Assembly: GCF_910592395.1 (NCBI RefSeq)
Contig: NC_088316.1
Span: 15,872,001 to 15,936,000 of the forward strand
Origin: Lineus longissimus
Taxonomy: Eukaryota > Nemertea > Pilidiophora > Heteronemertea > Lineidae
Length of the DNA stretch: 64,000 nt
Direction of reading: 5' to 3'
The stretch's first letter is position 1. The number at the start of each line of letters is the position of its first letter. The notes under the pieces were generated by a model that was not told where the DNA came from, did no database searches, and worked only from the letters and a program-made list of their open reading frames with translations. Below, in pieces: positions 27,148 through 39,700 of this stretch. Position numbers and translations under genes: made by a program.

Positions 27148-29238
27148 ATGGCCCGTAGTGGTTCCGTTTCTGGGGTGGAGTCCTCTGCTATTGGGCTCCT
27201 GTTGAGGGCAGTGGAAATGGATGGTGCGAAGAGATTCACAGAAGCCCTTGTCTGCTATCAGGAAGGACTCAATCTCTTACTGGAAGTTGTCAAAGGTGTG
27301 TAAGAGCACAGGTCCTTATTTCTGTTTCCTGCTTAGGTTAGATAGTTCTTTACCATAGCTGACATGTATCTGAGGTGCATTAGATACATTAGGTACAACA
27401 TTGTCAAAGGGCTGAAAAGCTCTACTTTGTTTGGATGCAGTATTACTAAGACATTACCATTTAAAACTAGCTTTTTGATCACAACACAACTGTTAGATAT
27501 ATAGCAGTTTGGAATCTTCTAACCTAATTTGTACTTAGTATATTATTCAGAGTTTATTTTTGCTTACAGGAACAACAGAGGAGAGAAAGAAACAGCATTT
27601 GAGAACAAGAATGGTTGAATACATGGACAGAGCTGAAAAGCTTAAGTTATTTATAGAGAAGGAAAAAGAATGTATGAACGATTACATACTTATTAATTAA
27701 CATTAATTAATTTCCAAGTATTGCTGGCTTAAAGTGGCCAAGTTATAGATACCTTGATAAAATCAGTTCAGAGCATGTAACAGGCACCTGTGATGACCTC
27801 TGCAAATGAGCGATATTTGTTGTATGTGATCATATTCGCAGAAATTCAAATTGCTCCTTTGCAGGGCACTTAAGTTATTTTGCATTGGCCTCATTGCAAC
27901 CATTCTAACTGTTGTTCTCTATTTGACAGCTGGGAACTACCATGAACAACTCCGTATTGAAAATGACAGTGCAGGCAACAGCTTTGAGAAAGTCTTTGGC
28001 AGATTTGTTAATGAAGACTTGACCTATGTTGAGATAGAGGATCCATACGTGAGAAATGTTCATCAGGTAAAGTATTAATTTCATTGCCACATTGAAATTT
28101 GGTGAACTCTACAGGGAAATATGGATATTTGATAAAGATTACTGCTACACAGGCAAAATTCCCATCAAAGAGTCTATGACTGAGTTCCTGTCAAATTACT
28201 TTTGACAAAGAAAAAAAGAAAAGGAACATAAACCTTAACTTATCACCAGATATTTTGCATGGAAGGTTAGGAGAACTACACCTTTACTTGATGGACTTCT
28301 TTTGATAGATTCTACCCTGTATTTTCCAGATTCACAATTTCTTACGAGTTTGTGAGCTGCTCATCAAACTAAAAAGTAAAGTGAGGAAAATCAAGTTATT
28401 GACTGGGGAAGATGAGGTGAGAACAACATACCAATGATTCTTCTGATTTCCCAAATTATCTTTTAGAGATCTTCACAGTATCAAATCATCTGTTTTGATT
28501 CTGACTTGTTCTTTTCCTTATCATTTTTAGGGTGCTAAACAACAGAAGGACAGATTTGAAGAAATACGGAGGAGCCTGCACAAATACAATATCGAATTAG
28601 TTGTTTCTTACTCCTCAACGTTACATGATCGAGAAATAAGGTACATGTAATGTTACCTGAAGTTTTATTAAATTCTTTGATAAAGTTTAATCATGCTCAC
28701 TGACATACAGACAAATTTGATTTGACCATCTTGATGTGAGAGCTTCCCAGCTACTTAAAGGTTGGCCATCAGCAGGAGCAAGGGGGCTAACTAGAGGGTC
28801 AATTTGATGGTCTTCGGGTGACTAATATTATGCAGAAACGCTGATTGGCAACGTTGTGTGACTCATCTTTGCCACTTGGTTCCTCCCTCTGAACATAGAA
28901 GGTGTGAAGAAATTGTCAGCCTACATCGTCCTTGGTTGATAGTCTTAAAAACTGCAATCGAAGTGTTCATGTGTTGTTAGATAGCACACTGTACTTTGAG
29001 TTTATACAGGCTATGGTATTTCTCATCCTGGTTTTAAGTTGTTGCTTCCTTCTGAATTATTTTCAGGTTCAACAATGGATGGATAATAAAGATTGGTCGT
29101 GGATTAGACTACTTCAAACTAGGGGATGGAAAGTTTGCAGTTGGATACCTAGATATGGACTTGAGGCCATGCCATGAAACAACAGTGGATATTTTTCATC
29201 AGAAAAATCTAAAACAATTAGGCGCTACAGGCACATGA
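27148..29238 (+). CDS. MITD1: MIT domain-containing protein 1
   Basis: Six exons join in frame: 27148-27295, 27570-27671, 27930-28066, 28330-28416, 28531-28640 and 29067-29238 (TGA at 29236-29238). They encode 251 aa; human MITD1 has 249. Residues 1 to about 85 form the MIT three-helix domain ([29 protein letters not shown]). The C-terminal phospholipase D-like membrane-binding domain shows [36 protein letters not shown] and [14 protein letters not shown]. Family knowledge: MITD1 binds ESCRT-III tails (CHMP1, CHMP2A, IST1) and membranes at the midbody and stabilises cytokinetic abscission. The first coding exon follows a good acceptor at 27129-27130, so an untranslated leader exon probably lies upstream. 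No residue looks lost. Confidence 0.97.
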
Positions 29239-29550
29239 TGGAATTAGCTCAGACCTGAAATGAACTCAACTTATCATGTAACCAAAACAGGTGAAATTCA
29301 CACACATTAGGCCTTAACTGCATCTAAAAGCAGGCAAGAGGACTAACTTATACATAATGGACTTCATATTTCCCAAAAATATCATGGTTTTCAGAAGTTA
29401 GCTTTGGTGTAAATATATTCTCATTATCAAAAAGCTTGTGTAAGCTGTGTCTTGATTGTCATGGTGCATGCATGGTCTTGAAATAAGCTTGTTAGGTTAC
29501 AGCTGCCATTGTGTATAATTGCTTTTATTTGTAAGAATATGTATTTTATA

Positions 29551-29556
29551 AATAAA
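29551..29556 (+). terminator. Polyadenylation signal of MITD1
   Basis: AATAAA about 310 nt after the MITD1 stop codon on the coding strand, the first canonical signal downstream. Confidence 0.7.
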
Positions 29557-30777
29557 GATGAACATCATTGTTTCATAACATTATCATTGCAAATGTTCAT
29601 TGCTAATGAGCTGATAGGCTGCGATACAGATCAACTCAATTGGATCTACATGTACTTATAACCGACCAATATAAACTCTGACCGACATCGTCAGAGTGCA
29701 GTGGTGATTGGAGACCAAATCATGACGATGCCCATCAGTGAAGAACATGTCCACAAAGGTTGCAAGTTATGCCATGTCCTACCTATGGACCCCGACTCAC
29801 CAGCTCGGAGGGCACTAGATACTTATGGCTTGCAGGCCTGCTAAGCCTGACACTGCACCCCCTTCACAGAGGCTGCAAGACAAAATTGGTCGTACTTGGG
29901 ACCCTCATACACATGCTCGGAGGGCACCAAGACAAGGCTACACTGACAGCACAGCCCAAACCTGCTAGGTACAATACATATTGTGCTCAAACAGGGTGGA
30001 TTTGGACCCCTCCGAAGAGCGATACAGCAGCACCCATTGCCTGCAACATGGCGATTCATTGGCAGCAGAATCAATATGCTGTCTTGATCCTTTTCTACAT
30101 GTTTGTGTTTCACAAAACCCGAAGTCATTGCCTTACTTGCTTACTAAGTCCCATATAACTCTTCCCTTGGTCGTTTTGATCATCAATGAAGACTGGGATT
30201 GACTCCAGTAATGTTGCTCATTCCCAATAAACCTTTGGATACTGACAGAAAACGAACCAAGAAATATACTTTAGAGAAAATACAAGCATGTGTTATTTTA
30301 TTAACTCTACCACATAGTGTAATACTCAAAACCAGCTTAGTATTGATAAGATATTGAGAAAAGTTGTGTGATAGACTTTATGACTATATTTTCAGTGCGT
30401 TACATTCTAGGACATACAAAACAGACCCGTTTTATAAAACAAATGCACAATATTATCAAAATACACATTAACTGCATTGCTAAAGCTGGGGTCTTACTGG
30501 CTCAGACAGCATATACATGTATAATAAATACAATGTTAGATAGATTTTGACTTCCAAGAGATACATGTTTTGCCCTTTCTCTTTCCCCTCGACTCTCGTT
30601 CACCGCTTCCTGGATCCATCCCTATATATCAGTAAATACAATTCTTACTTGTCAACACACAATTATACATTATAGGCAGTTTCAGTCATCTTAACAGATC
30701 TTAAATTCAGCTGTATACATTACAAGCTGGCTAGATTTTGTACAGAAAGGCACTGATTTTACACTGATGAAGATTTT
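29557..30777. other. Intergenic stretch between MITD1 and UGDH 3' ends
   Basis: No gene was recognised. A 132-codon open frame (29760-30158, +) lies in locally GC-richer DNA. It overlaps a reverse-strand open frame, has no domain motif, and contains an imperfect internal duplication around GCTCGGAGGGCAC (near 29802 and 29917). Degenerate repeat DNA is more likely than a gene. Confidence 0.55.
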
Positions 30778-30783
30778 TTTATT
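30778..30783 (-). terminator. Candidate polyadenylation signal of UGDH
   Basis: AATAAA on the minus strand about 500 nt after the UGDH stop. A second one is at 30297-30302. Confidence 0.5.
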
Positions 30784-31276
30784 AAGCCTAAAGGAGCAAA
30801 CATAAGATTCAGTTGGTCTAGTTGTTTGGTGGAAATCATTCTGGTAAATAATTCTCAAGATTATGTAAAAGGGACTAGAAATACTTTTAGCAAAAATAAA
30901 TCGCCTCATCTTCATATTATTAAACGAATACTCAATAATAACAATACATGATACCTCAAACTTGAAATAACTCATCATATTCAAGGAATCCATCCCATTG
31001 ATAAAACATTCACATTCCTCTTGTTTTTGCAGTGCCAGTTTGCCTTTAAACTGGCACACATATATAATTGTTCCCATTATTTCATTATTTTGCAAATCTG
31101 TCTATAAGTTAGAATATTAGATCAGGAATATCTAGGAATATATTCACCACGAGGTTAAACCCAGTTCGTTAGATGTGCATATTAGTCACTTGAAGACAAT
31201 CAACTGGACCCCCAGTACATGCCTATACTATAGTCCCCTTTTAAGTAGCAGTAACCTATCCTAGACTATCATTTAG

Positions 31277-34200
31277 TCAACCTTCAAAAGCAAATGTTCT
31301 AGTGATGGAGGGCCGAGTAAGTCGTTTGCCGATTGTCTCCACGTGAAATCCTAGCTCCATCAGAGACTCATGATTTAAAATCATCCGACCATCAAACAGA
31401 AAAGCTGGTTTCAACATATTGGAGTAGATGTTCGCGTAGTCCAGAGTCTGAAAGAGAAAAAATGCTTTTCAAAGTTACATATTAAGTTGTAAGATGGATA
31501 TCAACCACCTAGAAGTATACTGTAAATCCATTAATATGTGCAGCCATTTTGTTTCGTGGTTCTGTACTGTACTGCACTTGGCCAGTTGAATACACCAAGT
31601 GGCATTGACTGAGCCTCCAACCGATGACTTCAAGATCAAGTCGGACACTCTTTCATTGTGTCACTGTACTTCTTTGTACATACCTTGAACTCGTCCCACT
31701 CAGTACATACAACTAGAGCATGTGCACCTCTAGCTGCTTCATATGGATCATCCACGATGGTGACGAGGTTTGACACTGAAAGATAAAGAGAAGTCAAAAA
31801 TCAAGAACAACTTGGTGTCACCCACCCATTTTCTGTCTCAACTATTAAAACATACTGAATGGCTTCAAACAGACATTTGGACAATAACTAGTGGGTTTGG
31901 CTTGAATATTTGGAAAAAGTCTTAGATCGGCAAATTTAGAGTATGCGACTCTATTGTAAATGCCGCCCAGTATCGAAGTGTTTTTGGTGACCAAAAAATG
32001 AAAAAGTTTCCATAGGAGAACAGGTAGGTATGGTCTGTTGTTATTTTCTATCCTTTGCCTTCATTGTCCCTAAGTATTCAGTTCAATACATGTACATACC
32101 TTTATCAGGATCATCAGTTATTGCTGGGTGGGTAAGTTCACTGGAAAAAGAAAACAAAGACACAGATTTAGGTCAGATTGGACTAAATTTCATGGTTACA
32201 TGTAAGTTTACAGAAATGACAACAGACCCTGCATCATGGTCTTTACTACAGTGGAGACATATGCTGAGAATATATTAATCGTCAATAGAATAGGAACCAG
32301 GGCACACACTCACCTCATAATTTGCACCTTTTCGACTTTTGGGTCATAAATCGTTATCCTGGCACCTTCATCGATGAGGTATTTACTGACATAGATACTG
32401 GCAGACTCCCGGGTGTCACCAGTATTCTTCTTGAATGCAAATCCGAGGATGGCTATCTTCTTGTTTGTGACAGTATTGAAGAGAGATTCGATGATGCGAT
32501 AGGCAAATCTTCTTCGTTGGTACTCGTTCATGTCGATAACCTGGAAATGTTTACAAAATGGAGACAATAGGCAGGGTAGGTCAGGTTAAGTTAAACGAAG
32601 GGATCTCTTCTACCTCACAGTATACTGAAACTATCCACGCTTGCAAGAGGAATACATCATTGAATCAAACGTGACCCAGTCCCTCAACAGTGCATAGCGG
32701 TATTTGTCACCTTAGGACCACTAACTGACCCGTTACTTCTGCCTATAGGCTCCCTTTAAGAGTATCATTGAAGCCAGATTGATGGGCGCATACCTGTTGC
32801 CAATAAGCAGCCACCTCAGGCAGGTTAAGGCACTCGCATAGATAGACTAGATTGAGGACATCTTTCTGGAAACAGCTGCCACCAAAGCCTAAGAGGAAAG
32901 ATAATAAAAATCTCAATCCAAAAATTGGTCCCAGGAGCGCCCAGGGAGCAACAGCTCGTAGAACAAGAGCGCTTAAAGAGAGAATGAAATAATGAAGATG
33001 AAATGACAGTTCAAATATTTTTTCTAAAAGATTCTTTTCACCAATATAAAATGTTGCATATAAAAAGAGGTGATAAGAACAACGAAACTCACCCACACTG
33101 GCTTGTAAAAACTTTGGTCCAATTCGACTATCGGTGCCAATCGCATGTGCAACCTCATTCACATCGGCACCAGTAGCCTCACAAATAGCAGACATAGAAT
33201 TTATACTTGAAATCTTCTGGGCAAGAAAAGCGTTGGCTGCCAACTTTGATAGTTCTGAGGACCAAGTGTTCATGGTAATAATGTTCTCTTTTGGGACCCA
33301 ATGTTCATAAATCCAGCTAAGTTGTTTTATTGCCTCTTGCCCTGCCTCGTTTTTCTCTCCGCCGATCAAGACCCGATCTGGATTCATTAGGTCACTGATA
33401 GCTGTTCCCTCGGCAAGGAATTCTGGGTTTGAAAGAACCTAAAAATATAGAAATTAACATAAAATAACCACTTGGGTCAAATTAAGTCTGAATAGTTCCA
33501 TACCAAATACAGAGGTCAGGGCCTAGTAGTACTCTACATGTATCTCTGTCAATAGAATATGGCCGAGGAAAATAATCTCGAGTCCGAGATGCATAGCTCT
33601 GTGAATGAACTTGACTTTGTCATTAACAGGTTGTGGCTTTTTAAAATCCTGCCATCTGTTTCTTGAAATGTTGGAGAAGAGAGGGCTGAGAACTGAGGAA
33701 TCTACAAGTTGTTAGATGGACCCAATGATTTTGATACATACTGTGTATCGGACACCTTGATTCTGATTGGCTTGAAGGATACGTGATATACTTTGAGCAG
33801 CCCTCACTGGCACTGTACTCTTCTCAACGACGATCTTCGAACATTTTGCCACATCAGCAATTCGTCTGGCTGCGGCTTCCACATATTTCAGATCTGCTGC
33901 TCGACCCTAACAAGACAAATGAAACATATAAAGCACTACTCTTTTTTTTAATGTGCAGATGTTGATATCTTGTCATGGTGGTGAAACTGATTTGGTTTCT
34001 GAAATTACTGCGACAGTCTTCTGGATAGGTTTTTCACATTGTCTCCTCCACTGGTTGTGACTATGTCTAAAAAACTATCACTTTCGCATCGCCTCATCTT
34101 TAAAAACCCCTACCTTTCCTAGTCCAAAGTTTTTAGTTGGTGTGTTGACAGAGATGAAGATCAGGTCAGAATCCAAGATAGCTTTGTCAATGTCAGTAGA

Positions 34201-34926
34201 GAAGAAGAGATTACGGCCACGACATTCCTTGACTACTTCGAACAGCCCAGGCTGAAAAATGGAGACATTCATTGGGAGAGATGAAACTTATACATTGATT
34301 TTCAAATCCTGGATCCACCCCTAGAGAGGTCTAGTCTACTCTTAAACATTGTTTCATATTATCTCAATCAGACAGGTTAGCTGAGTTTCACTTCACTGGT
34401 CTGGGTTTGTGACATTCATTGAATATTTAACCTGTAGTACTAGTAGTATTCATAAGGAGGGCTTGATAAGTGCCAAGTCAACAAAGTTCAACAACAAAGG
34501 TAAAAGCCATTGACCATGACAGAATTATTGAACTGAAGATTGCCCCAGACAAAAGCCACATATTATTAAAATTGTATATTTTTAAGTCAGGTCAGCGACA
34601 GCCAAAACTAGAGAATGATGTATAGCAAAGGCCACTATACTGATCCACAAAACAATGCCATGAGTGACACCAAAGAGATCATCTATATATAAGCTTTCCA
34701 TAACCAAACTGATTATCTGAGTTCCATTGAGCCATTCTTTCCTGCCTGAAATCATATAATTTCTTACCTCAAAAATAGGTAGATCATCTGAGTTCCATTG
34801 AGCAATTCTTTCCTCACTGAGATCAGCTACTGTGACATTAATCTCAGGACATTTATGGGCTATCACACTACATGTTGGTCCGCCAACATAACCAGCACCA
34901 AGGCAACAGATCTTTTTTATAGGCAT
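31277..34926 (-). CDS. UGDH: UDP-glucose 6-dehydrogenase
   Basis: Nine minus-strand exons: 34768-34926 (ATG), 34114-34251, 33742-33906, 33093-33438, 32794-32888, 32314-32540, 32100-32140, 31684-31775 and 31277-31447 (TGA). They encode 477 aa; human UGDH has 494. The enzyme oxidises UDP-glucose to UDP-glucuronate with two NAD+ in the cytosol, feeding glycosaminoglycan synthesis and glucuronidation. The NAD-binding GAGYVGG is at residues 10-16. The catalytic residues known from the human enzyme are all present one position lower: Thr130, Glu160, Lys219, Cys275 (in FGGSCFQKD) and Asp279. The C-terminal tail after TIGKRL is short and unlike the human tail. Intron 4 (32889-33092) is a multiple of three with no in-frame stop. 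Intron 1 contains a duplicated piece of exon 1. The gene is head-to-head with EIF2B5. Confidence 0.98.
34714..34826 (-). repeat. Local direct duplication of UGDH exon 1 fragment
   Basis: About 40 bp at 34785-34826, inside exon 1 and encoding the ERIAQWNSD region, are nearly identical to 34714-34754 inside intron 1. The copies are offset by 71 bp. The intronic copy still reads as [10 protein letters not shown]. Confidence 0.8.
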
Positions 34927-35612
34927 GATGTCAGAGTCGACTGAGAAGGAAAAAGAGAGACATCTAATGAAATAGAATACGATAACCAATTTTGATGTTC
35001 AGGGGCAAAAGAAGAGAACTTTCATTATAATTGACAACAAACTTCCCTACTTACCATTAAGTAGGCCTACTTCCCCGATTCAAATCTCAACAGAACATTT
35101 GATGAAATTCACCCTTGAGAAGATGTCCTAGTTAACACCCACCAACCACATGTACCATTCTCAAGGCCCATTCAGATAAAAAGCCAAGAATGCTCACGTA
35201 TGTTAGATGTTTAAAAATGTTATCATTTGCAAACAAAAGGTTGGGGTTTATTGATAGCCACTGGCATCTGTTTATCACTAAATCACTCTCACTATTACTA
35301 TAGATGCTGCGACGTTGCTCAGATTCAGAAAAGAATCCATAGTAGGCCTACTGTTGGAAAGCTTGGTGTTGTGGTCAGACTCACACTCTTAATGACAAAT
35401 ATAATCAGCATATTTGGCGTATGCCACTTATGTATTCGTGTCCACCACGTACATCATACACGCAACATGGTGTAGGCCTAGGCCCTATTCATAATTCAAG
35501 GCCAAGCTAAAAAAGGGACGTGTCAAAACCAAATCAACACACATTATATTATTTATTTTGTATTTTATGGAACAAAACCCACATCAAAGTTTGCAAAAGT
35601 TATTATACTTAC

Positions 35613-35830
35613 ACTTGGTAACTAAAGGCAAGATGCTAGCATAATAAGATTGAAATATGAAGTCAGAAAGAGAAGAAATCGAGAATAATGTGAGACTTCT
35701 AACTCAGATCCTGGAAAAGTTAAAGTTCCAATCTCGTTTCCAGTTTCCCGGAACAAGTTTTTCGTGGATTCGAGGATTAGGTCTCACTAGCCAGTGGTGA
35801 CTAGTTCTTCAATCTCGAGTGATTACCGCG
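35613..35830 (-). promoter_or_regulatory. Candidate UGDH 5'UTR exon and promoter region
   Basis: A strong minus-strand donor (CCAAGT then GTAAGT) lies at 35612-35613. The UGDH start-codon exon opens after a pyrimidine tract and CAG at 34941-34943. A leader exon just above 35613 spliced to 34940 would fit. The stretch up to about 36000 would then be the promoter facing EIF2B5. Confidence 0.35.
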
Positions 35831-36204
35831 TACCACGGATACATGGGCCTACTCTATATCTCTATATCTCTATCGCTACTTGTTTAAATGTAAATGTCCG
35901 ATGTTTTTTGTGAAGGGGTAGCTCTGACGATTATTTGAGGAAAATACCAGTTTCCTCTGTGTACTTAAGCGGTGAGCAGGCCCCGCATGCTATTTATAGC
36001 TCAAGAGTAGACGATGTTGACATCGACTGGTTCCTGTGAGATTGCACATTGTTCTCAAGGTAAAATTTTGAGGGCAAGAAACTCAAACAAAAGCCGCAAC
36101 GACAGCCTATTTTTATATAAAAGTTTGAAATAGTCGTCAGTTGGCTTTCTCAAGGTGATGAAGTTATATCAGATTTCGACAAATACAATACATGACGTCA
36201 GACG

Positions 36205-36300
36205 TCTTAGAAACATTAGAGCAGTTGGTAGTATGAGCGCTCGTCAGAAATGGCAGAATACGATGTTCGATCCAAATGTCGCGTGTTCGAATCTGGTTGT
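36205..36300 (+). repeat. tRNA-derived SINE-like segment
   Basis: The segment TAGAGCAGTTGGTAG, near 36217, resembles an A-box region, and GTTCGAATC at 36285-36293 is a near-perfect B-box preceded by GTCGCGT. The spacing and poor stem pairing argue against a working tRNA gene. Confidence 0.45.
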
Positions 36301-36449
36301 GGACAATAGACAATGTGGTGCTTTCTTCAGATTTATCGGATTCTGATTGGCTGAGAACCTGTGTACAAATGTACACTGTACTGCCCGAAAGGTTCAGGGA
36401 AAAACATTTCGCGGCCTGGCCTCCGCACCGGCTAATGAGACCTCAATTG

Positions 36450-36726
36450 GGGAAGGTGTAAACTGCTGATGAAAATGCTGATTCGCCATCTTGGATCAAC
36501 AAAATCCAACTATTTTGGCCTTAAAGAGGTCCAACTATTATTTTGGCCTAAAACTCAATCATTTTGTCATTGTCATTCAAATAAATGGTTATTTTGAGAA
36601 ATAATGTGACTTTGACTTGTTAGAAATATAAAATTTGGAACAAATACGTTGATAATATGTGAGACTTTGTAGCATTATGATGATTATCTATTAATCAGCA
36701 CTTTCATCAGCAGTTTACACCTTCCC
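36450..36726. mobile_element. MITE-like element with 34 bp terminal inverted repeats, at the EIF2B5 start
   Basis: The left terminus 36450-36483 and right terminus 36693-36726 are reverse complements with one mismatch in 34 bp. Similarity stops sharply at both ends. The 209 bp interior is AT-rich and holds a short repeated phrase (CCAACTATT, TTTGGCC). The right end lies 4 nt before the EIF2B5 ATG. A YY1-like GCCATCTTG (36485-36493) sits just inside the left terminus. No clear target duplication was seen. An inverted duplication of leader DNA is the alternative. Confidence 0.65.
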
Positions 36727-36730
36727 AAGC

Positions 36731-39700
36731 ATGGCGTCCAAAAGAAAAAGTTCGCAACGTCGGGATGTTCCTGAACAAGAAGTTGTCTTTCAAGCCGTTG
36801 TCATCGCTGATAGTTTTAATGTTCGATTTGCCCCAATAACAAAGAAGACACCCAGAGTATGCATGCCAAGTTTGATAAAGATCTGGTCACGGGTAGCTTC
36901 TGAAACCGAAGGCAGATGTTGCTTCAAAATCCCAAAATAAATCATGAAATAATGCAATCAGTAAATAACTAAATGCCATACAATTTGCACACATCATGTA
37001 CATGCCATCAATCATGTCATGCATAATGCATGTGGACTACATCTTCATGCATGCATTCCGAGAGGGTGTGTATGGATAGTAGCTTGTTCCTACAGACAGA
37101 TTCAACAGAGACAACCAGTGCCCAAATAGATCAAATAGTAGTATACACACGTACACGAAACTCAAACAGGACGAGAGAGGTACTGCACTCTTCTGATGTT
37201 CAGTGCACTCAAACCGTAAAAAGAAGAACAACTTCCCACACTGAACATATCAAATTGACATCTGGTGATGTACATGTATGCTCTTTTCTTTTTCAGACCC
37301 TCCTCCCTCTAGCAAACACTCCTCTTTTAGATTACACTCTACAGTTTCTGTGCGAGGCTGGAATTCAAAAAGTCTATGTCTACTGCTGTGCTCATGCTGA
37401 GCAAATAAAAGCCCATATAAGGTAAGACTGCAATATCAACAACAAGGAGCTGATCTGTCTGGTCATGACAGTAACAAACAAATGACAATATGTATATATT
37501 CAAGTTCAAAAATACATACTTCCAAACTATGAGTATTCCTGTTTGTTTCACCAATAAGAATCTTCACTGTAGTGTTCTTATATCCTATCACTAAATCCAG
37601 ATTTCGTAGTGATCGATATTTCTACATCTCCAGGAACTCAAAATGGAGCAGCAAGACATCACCATGCTCCGTGCATACCATTGTCTCAGAAGATTGCATG
37701 TCTGTTGGAGATGCCCTGCGGGACATCGATTGCAAATCCCTCATACAGTCGGATTTCGTCCTGGTAAATGGCGACCTCATCTCAAATTTGAAACTCAAGG
37801 GCCTCATCGATAAACACAAGTAAGTCACTCCATGTTTCTAGAAAAAAAATATTCCAATAACAGTCCCTGTTATGTCTCACATAAGCATAGCTGCTCAGCA
37901 AAAACACAGATTTGTGATGTGAAATCTGCTACTTTTAGTAAAGTTTTGTTTAAGGTTTCATACATATGTATCCTGCGTGTTGCTTGCTCTCTCTGAGAAA
38001 AAAGGCCGATCAACTGTATCATGTATCAGGAACAGCAATTCTTTATAATTGTGATGCCATTTTGAAAATAAACCTTTTTCTGTGTCCAATTTCCTTTTAA
38101 CTTGTATTCTTTTACATTTTAAGGGAGAGGAGAAAGGTGGACAAGTCTTCTGTCATGACCTTGGTATTTAAACAGGCACCTCCATGCTCCCAAACACGAT
38201 GTCAGGAGGAAGAAGTGATATTAGCCATCAATACTGAGAATCAAAAACTACTCCATTATGAGAAAGTGGCAGATCAGAAGAAAATGAACTTTCCTCTTGT
38301 GAGTATGTCACATTCCCATCTAAAGTGCCAAAAACCTAAAGACCAAAGACTGAGAGAGCTGGCACAAAACTATTGCTCAGCAAGGACTGTTAACTAAGGA
38401 TTTAAAATCGGTTGTAAAATTCTGTAGTAAAATAGTTCAATTAAACTTATTCATAGGAAATCTTCACTGAAAATGAAGGCCTCCAGCTGAGGTACGACCT
38501 CCTTGATTGCCAAATCAGTATCTGCTCACCAGATGTGCCTCCACTTTTCTCTGATAATTTTGATTATCAGACAAGAGATGACTTTGTGAAAGGGATACAG
38601 ACAGATGAAGAGGTAAGAATATATCTCTGTTGCATCAAATGGAACTTTTATGAATTTGATAAATTGACTCAACCTTATCCTCAGTTGGACTTAAAAAGAT
38701 TTTTTTTAAAGGATTCTTGGCTAAGGTTTGAATAACTGAGACATTATGAGTAAGTGTACATATATATGTACAAGTCAAGAAGAGAATAGTTGATTCATGA
38801 ATGGACAAAACCCAGGGACCACCATATTGTATGCTTGGTATAAAGATTTCAGATAGCCTAAAGCTAATAGGTTTGTTGATTTTGTTTATCAGATTCATGG
38901 TAACACGATATACACTGAAGTGATTGAAGATGAATATGCTGCTCGAGTTTCGAACCTACAGATGTATGATGCTGTTAGGTATGTTCTAGACTCTTATGAT
39001 GTGTGTTGTTCTTCATGTAAGGTATTGTTACCCTGAAGTGGACTTAAAATATCTGGCAAGAACTGCCTTTTGTGATATACTCCTATAGAACTGTTTTGTT
39101 AAGTAGTCACCACTGTTAGTTTGCCATCGGAGTCTTGATGCTCATTCCAAAGTATTTCTGTTTCAGTAAAGATGTCTTGACGCGATGGTCTTACCCTCTT
39201 GTGCCAGACAGTAACATCTCGTCAAACGTTGCTGACAGCTACTCATACGGACGCCACAATGTGTATCTAAGTAAAGATGTGACATTAGCCAGAGGATGTG
39301 TATTGAAGGAAGAAGTCATTATCGGGTCAGGAACATCAATTGGTGGAAATACTATCATTTCACATAGTGTTATAGGGAAAAATTGTGTCATAGGTGAGGT
39401 TTGCTGTCAGTCCATTAGTTTTGCGGGTATATTTTAGATTTATATTGAGAATCCACTCTTGATGAGTCTAGTGACACAAGACATTACAAAAAAAGTCAAA
39501 CCACCATGCTTTGAAGTCCAATGACCCAATACAATCCAAAAAAGAATCAAACTAATCCTTTCCCCTTATCTTCCAGGTGAAAATGTGAAACTAAACAATG
39601 CTTACATCTGGGACAATGTGACGATATGTGACAACTGTGATATCAAACAGTCTATACTGTGTAATCGCGCAAAGGTGAAAGGTGGCGTGACGGTGGAAGC

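Noticed and set aside
29760-30158. 132-codon open frame downstream of MITD1
   Set aside because: No recognisable motif, overlaps an antisense frame of similar length, and contains an internal imperfect duplication typical of repeat DNA.
30691-31095. 134-codon minus-strand open frame
   Set aside because: It lies in the expected UGDH 3'UTR and overlaps its candidate polyadenylation site. Lys/Phe-rich composition reflects AT-rich DNA.
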